Notes under the pieces: generated by a model | The model's database searches: none | Told to the model about the DNA's origin: nothing | Seen by the model: only the letters and a program-made list of their open reading frames with translations | Program-made: the position numbers and the translations under genes | Shown: piece by piece, positions 1-9,449 of the stretch | Position numbering within the stretch: position 1 is the first letter of the stretch | Layout: each line of letters opens with the position of its first letter | DNA from: an uncultured Crocinitomix sp. | Lineage (GTDB): Bacteria > Bacteroidota > Bacteroidia > Flavobacteriales_D > Crocinitomicaceae | Assembly (NCBI GenBank): GCA_905478225.1 | Contig: CAJQHR010000027.1 | Location: forward strand, 1-64,000 | Length of the DNA stretch: 64,000 bases | Direction: 5' to 3'

Positions 1-648
1 ACAAGAGTATCTTACCCAATTGATCATATTGATAATATTATGGTTCCTTCGAAAGGTGGAATTCCAAAAAATATTTTCTTTTTAACTGCTGATGCATTTG
101 GTGTTTTACCTCCAATATCTAAATTGACTCCTGGACAAGCTATGTACCACTTTATTTCTGGATACACTGCAAAAGTTGCTGGAACTGAGGCCGGCGTAAC
201 TGAGCCACAAACTGTATTTTCAGCTTGTTTCGGTGCGCCTTTCTTACCATTACATCCAACAAAATATGCAGAAATGCTCGGAAATAAAATGGAAAAAAAT
301 GATGTAAACGTTTGGTTGATCAACACAGGTTGGTCTGGCGGTGAATATGGAGTTGGGGAAAGAATTAGCTTGAAATATACAAGAGCTATGATTACTTCTG
401 CTTTAGAAGGTAAATTGGATAATGTAGCATTTACTAATCATGAAATATTTGGTTTAGCAATGCCGAATACATGTGAAAATGTTCCAGAAAATATCCTCAA
501 TCCTAAAAACACTTGGGAAGATAAAAATGGATATGACGAAAAAGCAAATCACTTAGCAAATGAGTTTAACAAGAACTTTGAACAATTCGCGGATAACGCA
601 AATGCCGATATTTTGGCTGCTGCCCCAAAAGCGAAAGCTACGGTGTAG
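1..648 (+). CDS. pckA: Phosphoenolpyruvate carboxykinase (ATP), 3' part
   Basis: The reading frame is open from the first base, so the gene begins upstream of the window; about 215 of the usual roughly 535 residues are visible. The enzyme decarboxylates and phosphorylates oxaloacetate to PEP with ATP, the entry step of gluconeogenesis in the cytoplasm. Visible family signatures are [10 protein letters not shown] at the very edge, [43 protein letters not shown] and the following arginine-rich KYTRAMI segment. The nucleotide-binding P-loop of this family lies before the window edge. The gene ends with TAG at 646-648 and faces a convergent small gene. Identification is firm; only completeness cannot be judged. 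Confidence 0.96.
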   Translation, partial: TRVSYPIDHIDNIMVPSKGGIPKNIFFLTADAFGVLPPISKLTPGQAMYHFISGYTAKVAGTEAGVTEPQTVFSACFGAPFLPLHPTKYAEMLGNKMEKNDVNVWLINTGWSGGEYGVGERISLKYTRAMITSALEGKLDNVAFTNHEIFGLAMPNTCENVPENILNPKNTWEDKNGYDEKANHLANEFNKNFEQFADNANADILAAAPKAKATV

Positions 649-748
649 CTATTGAATAAAGATTATTTTAAAACCGTGCAATGAGAAAACTTAGTGTACA
701 GTTTTTTTTTATGCACCAATTTGTCGACTATATCTGATTCACTGCGTC

Positions 749-1108
749 TTACGGATATACTTTTACGATATTTCCTACTTCATACAATCTCCTTATTTCC
801 CTCTTTTCATATATAGCATAGAAATTAAGATCGAACTCTTCTGCTATAATTTGTTTTCTTTTTGGCACGGCATCTACAAACGTAAAGAGATAATTGCGCA
901 TATACAATTGTTGTTCTGCTATACTATCAATTCGCATTGGTGCATATACCTCATCCTCTTGAAAAATGTAAATCATTCCAACTTTAGGATTTGCAATGAG
1001 TTTACCAGTGTCATCACCTTTGAAAAAATAAAGTAGAAGCCACCCGCCAATTAGAATTGTAATAATTAAAATAGAGCGGTTATTATTTTTAAGAAAATCA
1101 CGAAACAT
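749..1108 (-). CDS. Small single-pass membrane protein, unknown function
   Basis: This 119-residue protein has one hydrophobic segment near the N-terminus (about residues 12-30, ILIITILIGGWLLLYFF). A polar domain follows that contains many charged residues and YIFQEDEVYAPMRID. I do not recognise a family. It lies 48 bases downstream of the SpoIIE-type phosphatase gene on the same strand, so the two could be co-transcribed. It converges with pckA. The start ATG and the codon pattern look ordinary; the call rests on length, the membrane segment and position. Confidence 0.65.
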   Translation of the reverse strand: MFRDFLKNNNRSILIITILIGGWLLLYFFKGDDTGKLIANPKVGMIYIFQEDEVYAPMRIDSIAEQQLYMRNYLFTFVDAVPKRKQIIAEEFDLNFYAIYEKREIRRLYEVGNIVKVYP

Positions 1109-1156
1109 AAACAGAATTCAATAAATGAAGGTCTCCTCCAAATCGCTCAGGACAGG

Positions 1157-2647
1157 CTATACCTTCAAAGCCATTACACAAATATCGTCAATTTGCTCCA
1201 CATCTCGCATCCAATTGCGAAGCGATTTTTGCAAGCGCGTTTTTTGATCTGTTAAAGGATCAGTCGCCCCATCAAGAATAAGCTTCCTAAATGGTTTATA
1301 TTTGAATTTTTTACCAAGCGGCCCGCCAAATTGATCGGCGTATCCATCTGTAAAAAGGTAAACTGTATCTCCTTTCGCCAATTCAAAGCTTTGACACTCA
1401 AAAGGATGCTGTTTCACATACAAACCAACTGGCTGCTTGCATGGTTTAGCAATTGTAATCTCATTTGTTGCATTAGAATAAACGTAAATGGGATTGTTTG
1501 CACCTGAATATTGCAATTCATTGGTTTTCAAATTCAATTTACAAAGTGCGATATCCATTCCGTCCTTCATGTCCTCACCTTCACCTTTGCCCAATCGTTT
1601 AATAATCATTTCACGAACGACATCTAAAATCTTACCCGTGTCTCGCAATTCCATCACATCTACAGCTCGATTCAACGCATTAGAGCAAAGCAAACTTAAA
1701 ATTGCACCAGGAACACCATGTCCCGTGCAATCGGCAACTGCAAAGAACAAATTGTCCTCGTGCCGCTCAATCCAATAAAAATCTCCAGCGACTACATCTT
1801 TCGCCTGATGTAAAATAAAGCCATCAACCCCATTTTCTGTAAAATTGCTGGTTGAAGGGAGCATGGCCGTTTGAATCTTAAGCGCGTAATGAATTGAATC
1901 CATTATATCTCTATTCTTTGATTCAATCGTTAATTTTTGAGACATGGCTAATTTACGCTGCACTTCATCCCTATTTAAAACCTTTCGCGCATAGGGAATT
2001 AAAAATAAAGCAATTGCAACTATAACACCAAGTGCAATTAACAATTCCTTCTGATAACGCTCGTTCACCAAGGCCTTAAATTCAGAAAATTCAATATCAG
2101 CCTCTAATAACGCAACAGTATTGCCGTCATCATCTTTAATTGGATAAAATGCCGAAAGCCAAGAACCATTCTCAGACATGTACATAGGAATAACTCCGCC
2201 CGTATTCATATTCTCTCGTAATTCTTTTGGCGGTTGCTTGTAACTGTTTTTGTAATCTACAAAATCATCTGACCGAATTCCATAGACAAAACCATCTGTC
2301 GCTTCGTCATAGACCAAAGTATACATAGGACTGAGATTGTTTTCTTCAACAACAATTCTTAATCGACTACTAATAGCTTTATAAAGCGAATCATTTTTGA
2401 TGCTATCCTCATACGTATTAACGCTGTAACAATTCATTAAATTGACATGCTCTTCCCCATCAATATTAACAGCCATAGACGTAACAATTGCGGTTAACTT
2501 GTCATACTGCCGCTTCTCTTGTAAAGCCAAAGCATTATAATAAGAAAAAATGATAAAAAATGTTGTAATGAAAATAATGCAGAGATAAATTATCAGCATC
2601 ATTCGAGTAGCAAGATTTCCTAAAATTCTATTTATTAGAGAACTCAT
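1157..2647 (-). CDS. SpoIIE/PP2C-type serine phosphatase with membrane sensor region
   Basis: The 496-residue protein has a membrane helix at about residues 14-36, an extracytoplasmic sensor-like region to about residue 200, a second helix (LLIALGVIVAIALFLI) and a C-terminal PP2C/SpoIIE phosphatase domain from about residue 265. The metal-binding signatures VVAGDFYWIE, FAVADCTGHGVPGA, the later YLFTDGYADQFGG and the terminal DDICVMAL are all present. Proteins of this kind dephosphorylate serine/threonine residues, often of anti-sigma-factor antagonists. No such partner is encoded nearby, so its target is unknown. It is transcribed divergently from the HMG-CoA reductase operon across a 229-base gap. 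Confidence 0.9.
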   Translation of the reverse strand: MSSLINRILGNLATRMMLIIYLCIIFITTFFIIFSYYNALALQEKRQYDKLTAIVTSMAVNIDGEEHVNLMNCYSVNTYEDSIKNDSLYKAISSRLRIVVEENNLSPMYTLVYDEATDGFVYGIRSDDFVDYKNSYKQPPKELRENMNTGGVIPMYMSENGSWLSAFYPIKDDDGNTVALLEADIEFSEFKALVNERYQKELLIALGVIVAIALFLIPYARKVLNRDEVQRKLAMSQKLTIESKNRDIMDSIHYALKIQTAMLPSTSNFTENGVDGFILHQAKDVVAGDFYWIERHEDNLFFAVADCTGHGVPGAILSLLCSNALNRAVDVMELRDTGKILDVVREMIIKRLGKGEGEDMKDGMDIALCKLNLKTNELQYSGANNPIYVYSNATNEITIAKPCKQPVGLYVKQHPFECQSFELAKGDTVYLFTDGYADQFGGPLGKKFKYKPFRKLILDGATDPLTDQKTRLQKSLRNWMRDVEQIDDICVMALKV

Positions 2648-2848
2648 TCAATATAATATCGGTAGTTTGGATTTGGAAGTTACTAAATTAATATTCAAAT
2701 CTGTTGATGAAGTATTCAAATGCTTGGATTCTTAGACCAATGGCTAAAATCAAATGATAAAACCCGAGTTAATCCTATTATTTGCGAAAAATGCAAATTG
2801 AAAAAAAACGTTTGCTCAATTCAATTTATGAGTATTTTAATCAACTCT

Positions 2849-2856
2849 TATATTTG
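2849..2856 (+). promoter_or_regulatory. Candidate -7 box (TATATTTG) of the HMG-CoA reductase operon
   Basis: TATATTTG matches the Bacteroidota -7 consensus TAnnTTTG exactly and lies 20 bases before the ATG at 2877. No convincing TTG is seen at the usual 17-23 base spacing upstream; a TTTG at 2811 is too far away. The box is therefore suggestive, not proven. The rest of the 2648-2876 gap is AT-rich and shows nothing else I can name. Confidence 0.4.
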
Positions 2857-2876
2857 ACATTATAAATCCTGCACAA

Positions 2877-4142
2877 ATGAGTATTACAAAAGACAAATTA
2901 AATAAGGTTGTAGAAGCCATAAAAAACGAATCGGTAATTGATAGAATTTCAAAATTCGATACCGAAGAAACAAAACAAATTCACGGCATTTCTATGCGCC
3001 ATCCCTTTTCAAAAGAAGGCGTTGAAGGGCGATTGAAATATGTGAGAGAAAATTTAGGTCATGAACTCCCCTATTTATCTGGCGATAAAAAGTTTGAAGA
3101 AAACGATATGCTCAAGGGCAATATTGAAAACTATATTGGCATGACTCAATTGCCAACTGGTGTTTTCGGTCCACTTGTTATTAACGGTGTGAATGCGTCA
3201 GGACCATTTTATATTCCCTTAGCTACAAGCGAGGGCGCTTTAATTGCCTCTTATGCGCGTGGAGCAAAAGCTTGTAAAGATGCTGGTGCCATTGTTTCAG
3301 TTTGTTTAATGGAAGGGGTTCAGCGTTGCCCTGTTTTTAAATTTAACGAACTATTAGAAATCGGACAATTTGTAGTGTGGTTAATGGAACATAAAGAAGA
3401 ATTCAAAAAAATCACGAATGCCTCAAGTAACTATGCCGAGTTAATCGATATGGAAATGAACATAGAGGGCAATCAAGTCATTGTCACGTTTGAGTATACG
3501 ACTGGTGATGCAGCGGGCCAAAACATGGTCACGTTCTGCACGAATGAAATTTGTCAATACATTATAGAACATACACCTGTAAAACCTAAAGCATGGTATA
3601 TTGAAAGTAATTTTTCTGGTGATAAAAAAGCCACATCAATTTCTTATACTTCAGTTAGAGGAAAAAATGTAACCGCCGAGATTAAATTACCGGAGGAAAT
3701 TGTGAATAATGTATTAAAAACAACACCCGCCAAAATGTATGATTATTGGCGAACCTCCTTTATGGGAGCCGTAAAGTGTGGCGCAATGGGCGCTCAAGGA
3801 CACTTTTCAAACGGATTGGCGGCATTATTCATTGCTTGTGGACAAGATGCAGCGTGCGTTTCTGAAGCATCCGTAGGAATTACCCGAATGGAAATTATGG
3901 AAGATGGTAGTTTGTATTGCGCTGTGACATTACCCAACCTTATTGTTGGAACAGTTGGTGGTGGAACTTCACTACCAACCCAACGCGAATGTTTAGAGCT
4001 TATGGAATGTTATGGACCAGGAAATGCAAAAAAATTCGCTGAAATTTGTGCCGGCGTATGTCTTTCGGGTGAAATTTCTATTATTGCTGCCATGTCTGCA
4101 GGGCATTTCGCATCAGCACATCAAAAATTAGGACGTAAATAA
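2877..4142 (+). CDS. Hydroxymethylglutaryl-CoA reductase
   Basis: This 421-residue soluble protein should reduce HMG-CoA to mevalonate, the committing step of the mevalonate pathway. Family motifs appear in order: ENYIGMTQLPTGVFGPL (84-100), LATSEGALIAS (115-125), GDKKATSISY (248-257), TGDAAGQNM (209-217), CGQDAA (321-326), VGTVGGGT (357-364) and SAGHFASAH (407-415). The full catalytic set can be placed: Glu119, Lys250, Asp324 and His410. There is no N-terminal membrane anchor. The GDAAGQNM and GTVGGGT forms fit the class I-like branch, but I would not assign cofactor preference. It is the first gene of a seven-gene operon; the next gene starts 5 bases after its stop. The presence of ispH elsewhere in the window makes this gene unexpected for routine isoprenoid supply. 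Confidence 0.93.
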   Translation: MSITKDKLNKVVEAIKNESVIDRISKFDTEETKQIHGISMRHPFSKEGVEGRLKYVRENLGHELPYLSGDKKFEENDMLKGNIENYIGMTQLPTGVFGPLVINGVNASGPFYIPLATSEGALIASYARGAKACKDAGAIVSVCLMEGVQRCPVFKFNELLEIGQFVVWLMEHKEEFKKITNASSNYAELIDMEMNIEGNQVIVTFEYTTGDAAGQNMVTFCTNEICQYIIEHTPVKPKAWYIESNFSGDKKATSISYTSVRGKNVTAEIKLPEEIVNNVLKTTPAKMYDYWRTSFMGAVKCGAMGAQGHFSNGLAALFIACGQDAACVSEASVGITRMEIMEDGSLYCAVTLPNLIVGTVGGGTSLPTQRECLELMECYGPGNAKKFAEICAGVCLSGEISIIAAMSAGHFASAHQKLGRK

Positions 4143-4147
4143 CTAGA

Positions 4148-5089
4148 ATGTCTGAAAACGAAGCATCATATATTAAGCGGTTTTACATTTATCAAAAAGA
4201 GCGGTTTCCTGTTCTTATGAATTTGATTGCTGTAATGGTATTTACATTTTCTGCTATTTCTTTTTCCAGAATTTGCAGAGGCGCCGAAGGTTTTGTGCCT
4301 TGGAGCACATATCTGATTGGTTGTTTTGCCACTTTTACACTTTTTTTACTCGTTCGCATATTTGATGAGTTTAAGGATAAGGAAGATGATGCACTGTATC
4401 GAAAGTATCTCCCTGTTCCGCGTGGATTAGTTTCGTTAAAAGAATTGCGAAATATAGGAATCGTAGTTGGTGTTTTGCAAATCACATCAATAGCCGTATT
4501 CCAATTACCAATGCTCCTGCTCTATCTCATAGTCATAGCTTATTTATGTTTAATGGGTGTTGAATTTTTTGTCCCTAAATTTTTAAAGAAAAGACAAATC
4601 CTTTACATTACTTCTCACATGGTTATTATTCCATTGTTAGATATTTATTCAAGCGGATTAGACTGGCATTTATCAGGTGAACAACCGCATTTTGGTTTGG
4701 TTTTCTTTTTTGCAGTATCATTTATGAATGGAATTGTTGTGGAATTTGGTCGTAAGCTTAAAGCACCTAAAGATGAAGAAGAAGGTGTAGTTTCTTATAC
4801 AAAAATGTGGGGAACCAAACGCGCCACTTATATTTGGATGGGTTCGGTTGGAGTAACCTTGGCTTTGGCAACCGTTGCAGCAAGCTATGCACAATATGGA
4901 TTACCTGCCTTTATTATTTTAGCAGGAGTTGCAATTCTTACCATTATTCCCGGAATTTTATTTATTCGAAAACCATCAAAAAAAGTAGCTAAAGGAGTTG
5001 AAACCATGTCTGGAATTTGGACCATTAGTATGTATTTAACATTGGGTGGAATTCCAATGCTTATGAATTTAATTCAAGGAGGATCATGA
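4148..5089 (+). CDS. UbiA-family prenyltransferase-like integral membrane protein
   Basis: The 313-residue protein is mostly hydrophobic, with about eight or nine membrane segments. It carries an Asp-rich loop, VRIFDEFKDKEDDALYRKYL (Asp73, Asp77, Asp80/81), and a second acidic loop, APKDEEEGVVSYTKMWG. These are the positions where UbiA enzymes bind Mg-diphosphate of a prenyl donor. The first loop lacks the usual leading Asn of NDxxDxxxD, so donor binding may differ from that of ubiquinone or menaquinone enzymes. UbiA enzymes prenylate aromatic acceptors, glycerol phosphate backbones or haem; the acceptor cannot be read from sequence. Its stop overlaps the next start by 4 bases (ATGA). Confidence 0.8.
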   Translation: MSENEASYIKRFYIYQKERFPVLMNLIAVMVFTFSAISFSRICRGAEGFVPWSTYLIGCFATFTLFLLVRIFDEFKDKEDDALYRKYLPVPRGLVSLKELRNIGIVVGVLQITSIAVFQLPMLLLYLIVIAYLCLMGVEFFVPKFLKKRQILYITSHMVIIPLLDIYSSGLDWHLSGEQPHFGLVFFFAVSFMNGIVVEFGRKLKAPKDEEEGVVSYTKMWGTKRATYIWMGSVGVTLALATVAASYAQYGLPAFIILAGVAILTIIPGILFIRKPSKKVAKGVETMSGIWTISMYLTLGGIPMLMNLIQGGS

Positions 5090-7686
5090 AAATATACGGT
5101 TCGCAACATAAAAACTTGGCTGTTTCATCCATAGGAGGGAAAGGATTGAACCTTTATAGGTTGTTAGAACTGGGTTTGAACGTCCCTAATTTTGCAGTCT
5201 TAGATCAAGCCAATTTGGTTGATCTAATTCCAAATGAGATCCGGAATGTTGATTCTTACCCTGAAATTTTAGCCGCGATAGACGCTCATGTTTTTCCTGA
5301 AGATTTTTTTACTGAAGTTGGTAAACATTTTGAGGGAGCAATGAACAAACTTTACGCCGTGCGTTCTTCAGCCGTTCAGGAAGATGGCAAACAGTTTTCG
5401 TTCGCGGGGCAGTTTGAAACACATTTATATGTGCAATGGCAAGATTTGCAAAAATTCATTAAGAATATTTGGAAATCTAACTTCTCAGAACGGGTATCCA
5501 CCTACTTAAAAACGAATCAGCTATCTCCTCAATTCGGCATTGGCGTTGTCATTCAAGAAATGATTGATCCAGACGTTTCTGGCGTTGCCTTTGGGATTAA
5601 CCCGAACACAGGTGCTGAAAACTCTAAGGTCGTTTGTTCTGTTTATGGCGTTGGTGAAGGGTTGGTTTCGGGCGAACTAAACGCTGATACGTTTAATTTG
5701 AATGGTGCGGAAATCTCTGCTAGCCTGGTTCAAAAAGAACGCAAAGCAGTGCGCGCAGCATCTGGTGAAATCGAATTTATAGCCGTTCCAACAGAGCAGC
5801 AAGAAGGTGCAAGTTTAAATTCAGAACAAATTCTTTTAATTGCGAAGCATCTAGATGCATTAGAGAAAAATCTGGATGGACCACAGGACATTGAGTTTGC
5901 CATTAAGGACAATATTATTTACTTACTCCAAACTCGTCCCATTACAGCCATCATTCAGTCAAATGATCCACAATCAGGTAAAAATCGCATAATATGGGAC
6001 AATAGTAATATCGTTGAATCTTACCCGGGAGTTACAACTCCGCTCACATTTTCATACATAAAAACTGCCTATGAGAGCGTTTATCGCCAATTGTCGCTAC
6101 TCATGGGTGCGAGCAAAAAAACGGTGGCGGAAAACGAAGCTATTTTTGCCAATATGCTTGGCTTAATTAACGGCCGTGTATATTATAACTTACTTTCATG
6201 GTATAAAGTCTTGGCATTATTCCCCGGCTATTCGTTAAACGCCCAATTCATGGAAAACATGATGGGTGTTAAAGAACGTTTTGAATTAGAAAAGGATACC
6301 ACTACGTCAAAACTAAATGCGCTTTATCGCACGTCAATTATGCTGTTCAAAATAGTTGGACATGCCTTTACCATCAAAAAAACTTCACGCAAATTTTTAG
6401 AGGATGTAAATGCGGCTTTAGACAACCTAAAAGCAATGGACTTAGATTCCATGTCCGCTTACGAATTAAAGATTGCTTGGCTTGGTATTGATGCTGAGCT
6501 CACACCAAAGTGGAAAGCTCCGGTCATTAATGATAGTTTTGCTATGATCTATTTTGGGCGATTGCAAAAAATGATTGAAAAGTACGGAATTAGTGATAAT
6601 CCCAATTTGCAAAACGACTTATTGTGCGGTAGTAAAGACATTATCTCGGTTGAACCAATTCACCGTAGCATTGAATTAGCAACTACCATTGGTGAGAATG
6701 AAGAATTAAAAAAATTGTTTCTAAACAATGATGTGAAAACCATCTGGGAGGAACTGGATCAACATCCTTTTAAAACTGAAATTCAAAAATACATTGACAA
6801 GTTTGGTGACCGTTGTGTAGGAGAATTAAAACTGGAAACGGTTTCATTCAAACAAGACCCAACTCTATTTTTAAATACACTCAAGGCTTTTGTAAAACAA
6901 AACGTCACTACAAAATCTACCGCATCAACTATTGATCAAGATTTGAGAAATGCTGGTGAAGCTGAAGTGAAAAAAAGTTTAAAAAACAAACCTTATAAAC
7001 GCTACAAGTTCAATAAAGGATTGAAGAAAACGCGTTATTTTGTGAGCAATAGAGAGAACCTGCGTTATGAACGTACTCGGGTTTTTGGAATCACACGCGA
7101 AATTTTCACAGCAATTGGAAAACGTTTTGCTACCAATAATGCAATTGCCCATCACCGTGATATTTTTTACCTTACCAAGGAGGAAATATTTGCATTCATT
7201 GATGGAACATCTGTCATGAAAGATTTAAAGGCACATGTTGAAATTCGTAAAAAGGAATTTGAAGCCTATAAAAAGCAAGATCCACCCGCAGAGAGAATCA
7301 CGACATTTGAAACCGTGAACTACGCGAACGATTTTTACAATGAACAAGAAATTGATCTTGATGCGGATTTAAAAGGATTAGGTTGTTGCCCTGGAATTGT
7401 AAGAGCCAAAGTCCGTTTGGTTAAACATCCGGATGAGGTGGAAAGTTTGGATGGTGATATTTTGGTTACCTCGAGCACTGATCCTGGTTGGGTTACACTA
7501 TTCCCAACGGCCTCTGCTATTATTGTGGAGCGTGGCAGTTTATTAAGCCATTCTGCAATTGTTTCGAGAGAAATGGGGATTCCATGTATTGTTGGAGTAA
7601 CAGGATTGCTAAAGCAGCTTAAAACCGGAGATATTGTTGAAATGAACGGGAGTACCGGAACCATTAAAAGAATTGAACATGAGTGA
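5086..7686 (+). CDS. PEP synthase/rifampin phosphotransferase-like enzyme
   Basis: The 866-residue protein has an N-terminal ATP-grasp domain of the PEP-synthase type (AVRSSAVQEDG, SFAGQFETHL, IQEMIDPDVSGVAFGINP, LLQTRPIT). It has a long middle region and a C-terminal swivelling phosphohistidine domain (GSLLSHSAIVSREMGIP, catalytic His822). It has no PEP/pyruvate-binding TIM barrel after the His domain. Order and length (about 866) match rifampin phosphotransferases better than PEP synthases. In that family ATP phosphorylates the His and the phosphate then goes to an alcohol. I infer an alcohol-phosphorylating role in this operon, perhaps on a prenyl or lipid alcohol; PEP formation is not excluded. 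It overlaps both neighbouring genes. Confidence 0.82.
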   Translation: MKIYGSQHKNLAVSSIGGKGLNLYRLLELGLNVPNFAVLDQANLVDLIPNEIRNVDSYPEILAAIDAHVFPEDFFTEVGKHFEGAMNKLYAVRSSAVQEDGKQFSFAGQFETHLYVQWQDLQKFIKNIWKSNFSERVSTYLKTNQLSPQFGIGVVIQEMIDPDVSGVAFGINPNTGAENSKVVCSVYGVGEGLVSGELNADTFNLNGAEISASLVQKERKAVRAASGEIEFIAVPTEQQEGASLNSEQILLIAKHLDALEKNLDGPQDIEFAIKDNIIYLLQTRPITAIIQSNDPQSGKNRIIWDNSNIVESYPGVTTPLTFSYIKTAYESVYRQLSLLMGASKKTVAENEAIFANMLGLINGRVYYNLLSWYKVLALFPGYSLNAQFMENMMGVKERFELEKDTTTSKLNALYRTSIMLFKIVGHAFTIKKTSRKFLEDVNAALDNLKAMDLDSMSAYELKIAWLGIDAELTPKWKAPVINDSFAMIYFGRLQKMIEKYGISDNPNLQNDLLCGSKDIISVEPIHRSIELATTIGENEELKKLFLNNDVKTIWEELDQHPFKTEIQKYIDKFGDRCVGELKLETVSFKQDPTLFLNTLKAFVKQNVTTKSTASTIDQDLRNAGEAEVKKSLKNKPYKRYKFNKGLKKTRYFVSNRENLRYERTRVFGITREIFTAIGKRFATNNAIAHHRDIFYLTKEEIFAFIDGTSVMKDLKAHVEIRKKEFEAYKKQDPPAERITTFETVNYANDFYNEQEIDLDADLKGLGCCPGIVRAKVRLVKHPDEVESLDGDILVTSSTDPGWVTLFPTASAIIVERGSLLSHSAIVSREMGIPCIVGVTGLLKQLKTGDIVEMNGSTGTIKRIEHE

Positions 7687-8773
7687 AAAACATCTGGATA
7701 AGGTCAGTTTTGAATTTATTCGTTATGCGAATTGTTGGGAGGATGCTGATGTTTTATTGGAGGGATTAAATCTCAATTCCAAGTCAAAGGTGATGTCTAT
7801 TGCGTCTGCAGGAGATAATTGTTTTTCTTTACTTTCTAAATCACCTAAACAAGTAATTGCTGTTGATATTAGTTCAGTTCAATTGTTTTTGGTTGAATTA
7901 AAAAAAGTAGCTATTCAACGACTAGAACACGGAGAATTTCTAGAATTTATTGGTGTTCGAAAATCGAATAAAAGACGATCCATATTCGCACTAATCAAGT
8001 CTGATTTAAGTCAAACATGTAAAAAGTACTGGGACACGCAAATTGAACAAATTGAGAACGGATTGATTCACCAAGGTAAATTTGAGCAATACTTTCAATT
8101 GTTTAAAAACAAAGTTTTACCAACGGTTCACAATCGTGCAATTGTTGCCCAGTTGTTTGAGCCAAAAACGGCGGCAGCACAATTAAAATTCCACAATGAA
8201 GAATGGCATACTTCTGAATGGGAAAAGATGTATAGACAATTTTTTGGAATTGAAATGATGGGAACTCATGGTCGAGATCCTGAATTTTTAAAACATGTCG
8301 AAGGTTCTGTTCCAGACTTAATATTGAATCGAGAAATGGAACATTTGCGAAAGGAAATGTGTCAACGCAATTATTTTCTTTACTATATCCTCTACAATCA
8401 ATTTAAGGAGGATTTTCTGCCCCATTATTTGCGTGCAGAGAATTATACAAAGATTAAAAATAATTTAGATCGACTAGAACTGCACCACGGCTTGCTGGAT
8501 AGTGCTTTGGATAAGCATCCCGATTGTACTCATTTTAACTTGAGCGATATTTTCGAATATATGGACCCTGAATTATTTCGAGCTGTTTCTAAAGACATGA
8601 TCGATAGATCTGCGGACGGAGCGATATTTGCTTATTGGAACCTCATGATTTCACGTTTTATTTCAACTGAATTTTCAGATCAGGTCAATTATTTGAAGGC
8701 TACTTCCGAATTATTGAAAGAAAAGGATCTGGGTTATTTTTACGGAAATCTAATATTTGACCAAAAAAAATGA
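7679..8773 (+). CDS. BtaA-like DUF3419 protein (SAM-dependent aminocarboxypropyl transferase family)
   Basis: I place the start at ATG 7679, which overlaps the previous stop by 8 bases; a TTG at 7673 is possible but less likely. The 364-residue product carries the family opening FEFIRYANCWEDADVLLEGL, a SAM-site-like VMSIASAGDN and VIAVDISSVQLFLVELK, and a C-terminal HFNLSDIFEYM segment. The best-known member, BtaA, moves the 3-amino-3-carboxypropyl group of SAM to diacylglycerol to make a homoserine lipid headgroup. BtaB, which methylates that product in betaine-lipid producers, is not in the window. Here the acceptor may be a lipid made by the neighbouring enzymes. The stop overlaps the next start by 4 bases. 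Confidence 0.82.
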   Translation: MSEKHLDKVSFEFIRYANCWEDADVLLEGLNLNSKSKVMSIASAGDNCFSLLSKSPKQVIAVDISSVQLFLVELKKVAIQRLEHGEFLEFIGVRKSNKRRSIFALIKSDLSQTCKKYWDTQIEQIENGLIHQGKFEQYFQLFKNKVLPTVHNRAIVAQLFEPKTAAAQLKFHNEEWHTSEWEKMYRQFFGIEMMGTHGRDPEFLKHVEGSVPDLILNREMEHLRKEMCQRNYFLYYILYNQFKEDFLPHYLRAENYTKIKNNLDRLELHHGLLDSALDKHPDCTHFNLSDIFEYMDPELFRAVSKDMIDRSADGAIFAYWNLMISRFISTEFSDQVNYLKATSELLKEKDLGYFYGNLIFDQKK

Positions 8774-9447
8774 GTCAACAAGAGATCATCTATATGGCCA
8801 TTTATGCGGGGTCTTTCCTAGCCTTGTTTGGTATTGCCGAACTCCTATATCATTATGCAAAAGTATATGTTGAGATTACGCGTAAAGTTGTGCATATTGG
8901 CACCGGTTTAATCACCTTAAGTTTTCCATTGGTTTTAACCACGCATTGGTCCGTACTTATTTTAACAATATCTTTTGTAGTCATTTTAGTCATTAGTAAA
9001 AAATTCAATCTTTTAAAATCTATAAATGGCATTAGAAGGAGTTCGAGAGGATCAATCCTCTACCCTATTATCATCTATGTGACTTATTGGATTTTTACAA
9101 TTTTTGATGATGTTTTATTTTTCTATTTACCCATTTTGATTCTAGCCATTTGTGACCCTATTGCCGCTTTAACAGGAAAAAAATGGCCTCGTGGTAAATA
9201 CAAAATCTTTAAAGAAACCAAGACATTGATGGGATCAACGTGGTTTTTTATTAGTTGCCTTATCCTAACAATGGCATTTGTAATTCCATTACGAGACAAT
9301 TGGCTTGAAATAATTTGCGTGACTTTATTCATTAGCTTTATAACAACTCTCGCTGAGGCTGCTTCACAAAAAGGATGGGATAATTTATTCATACCTTTGA
9401 CTGTAACGGCTTCATTATTATTGAGCCAATATTTATTTCATTTTTAA
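8770..9447 (+). CDS. SEC59/DGK1/VTE5-family lipid-alcohol kinase-like membrane protein
   Basis: The 225-residue protein has about six or seven hydrophobic helices. It shows the motifs of CTP-dependent dolichol, diacylglycerol and phytol kinases and of related cytidylyltransferases: ITRKVVHIGTGLITLSFP, RGSILYPIIIY, AICDPIAALTGKKWPRGKY and KETKTLMGSTWFF. Such enzymes phosphorylate membrane-embedded long-chain alcohols. Together with the UbiA-like and phosphotransferase-like genes upstream, it suggests activation of a prenol or headgroup attachment to a lipid. The next gene begins 2 bases after its stop. The exact substrate cannot be read from the sequence. Confidence 0.8.
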   Translation: MSQQEIIYMAIYAGSFLALFGIAELLYHYAKVYVEITRKVVHIGTGLITLSFPLVLTTHWSVLILTISFVVILVISKKFNLLKSINGIRRSSRGSILYPIIIYVTYWIFTIFDDVLFFYLPILILAICDPIAALTGKKWPRGKYKIFKETKTLMGSTWFFISCLILTMAFVIPLRDNWLEIICVTLFISFITTLAEAASQKGWDNLFIPLTVTASLLLSQYLFHF

Positions 9448-9449
9448 TT

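Noticed and set aside
2877-4142. Hydroxymethylglutaryl-CoA reductase as a degradative enzyme
   Set aside because: No mevalonate-uptake or HMG-CoA lyase gene is adjacent, and the operon is biosynthetic in character. A degradative role cannot be fully excluded.
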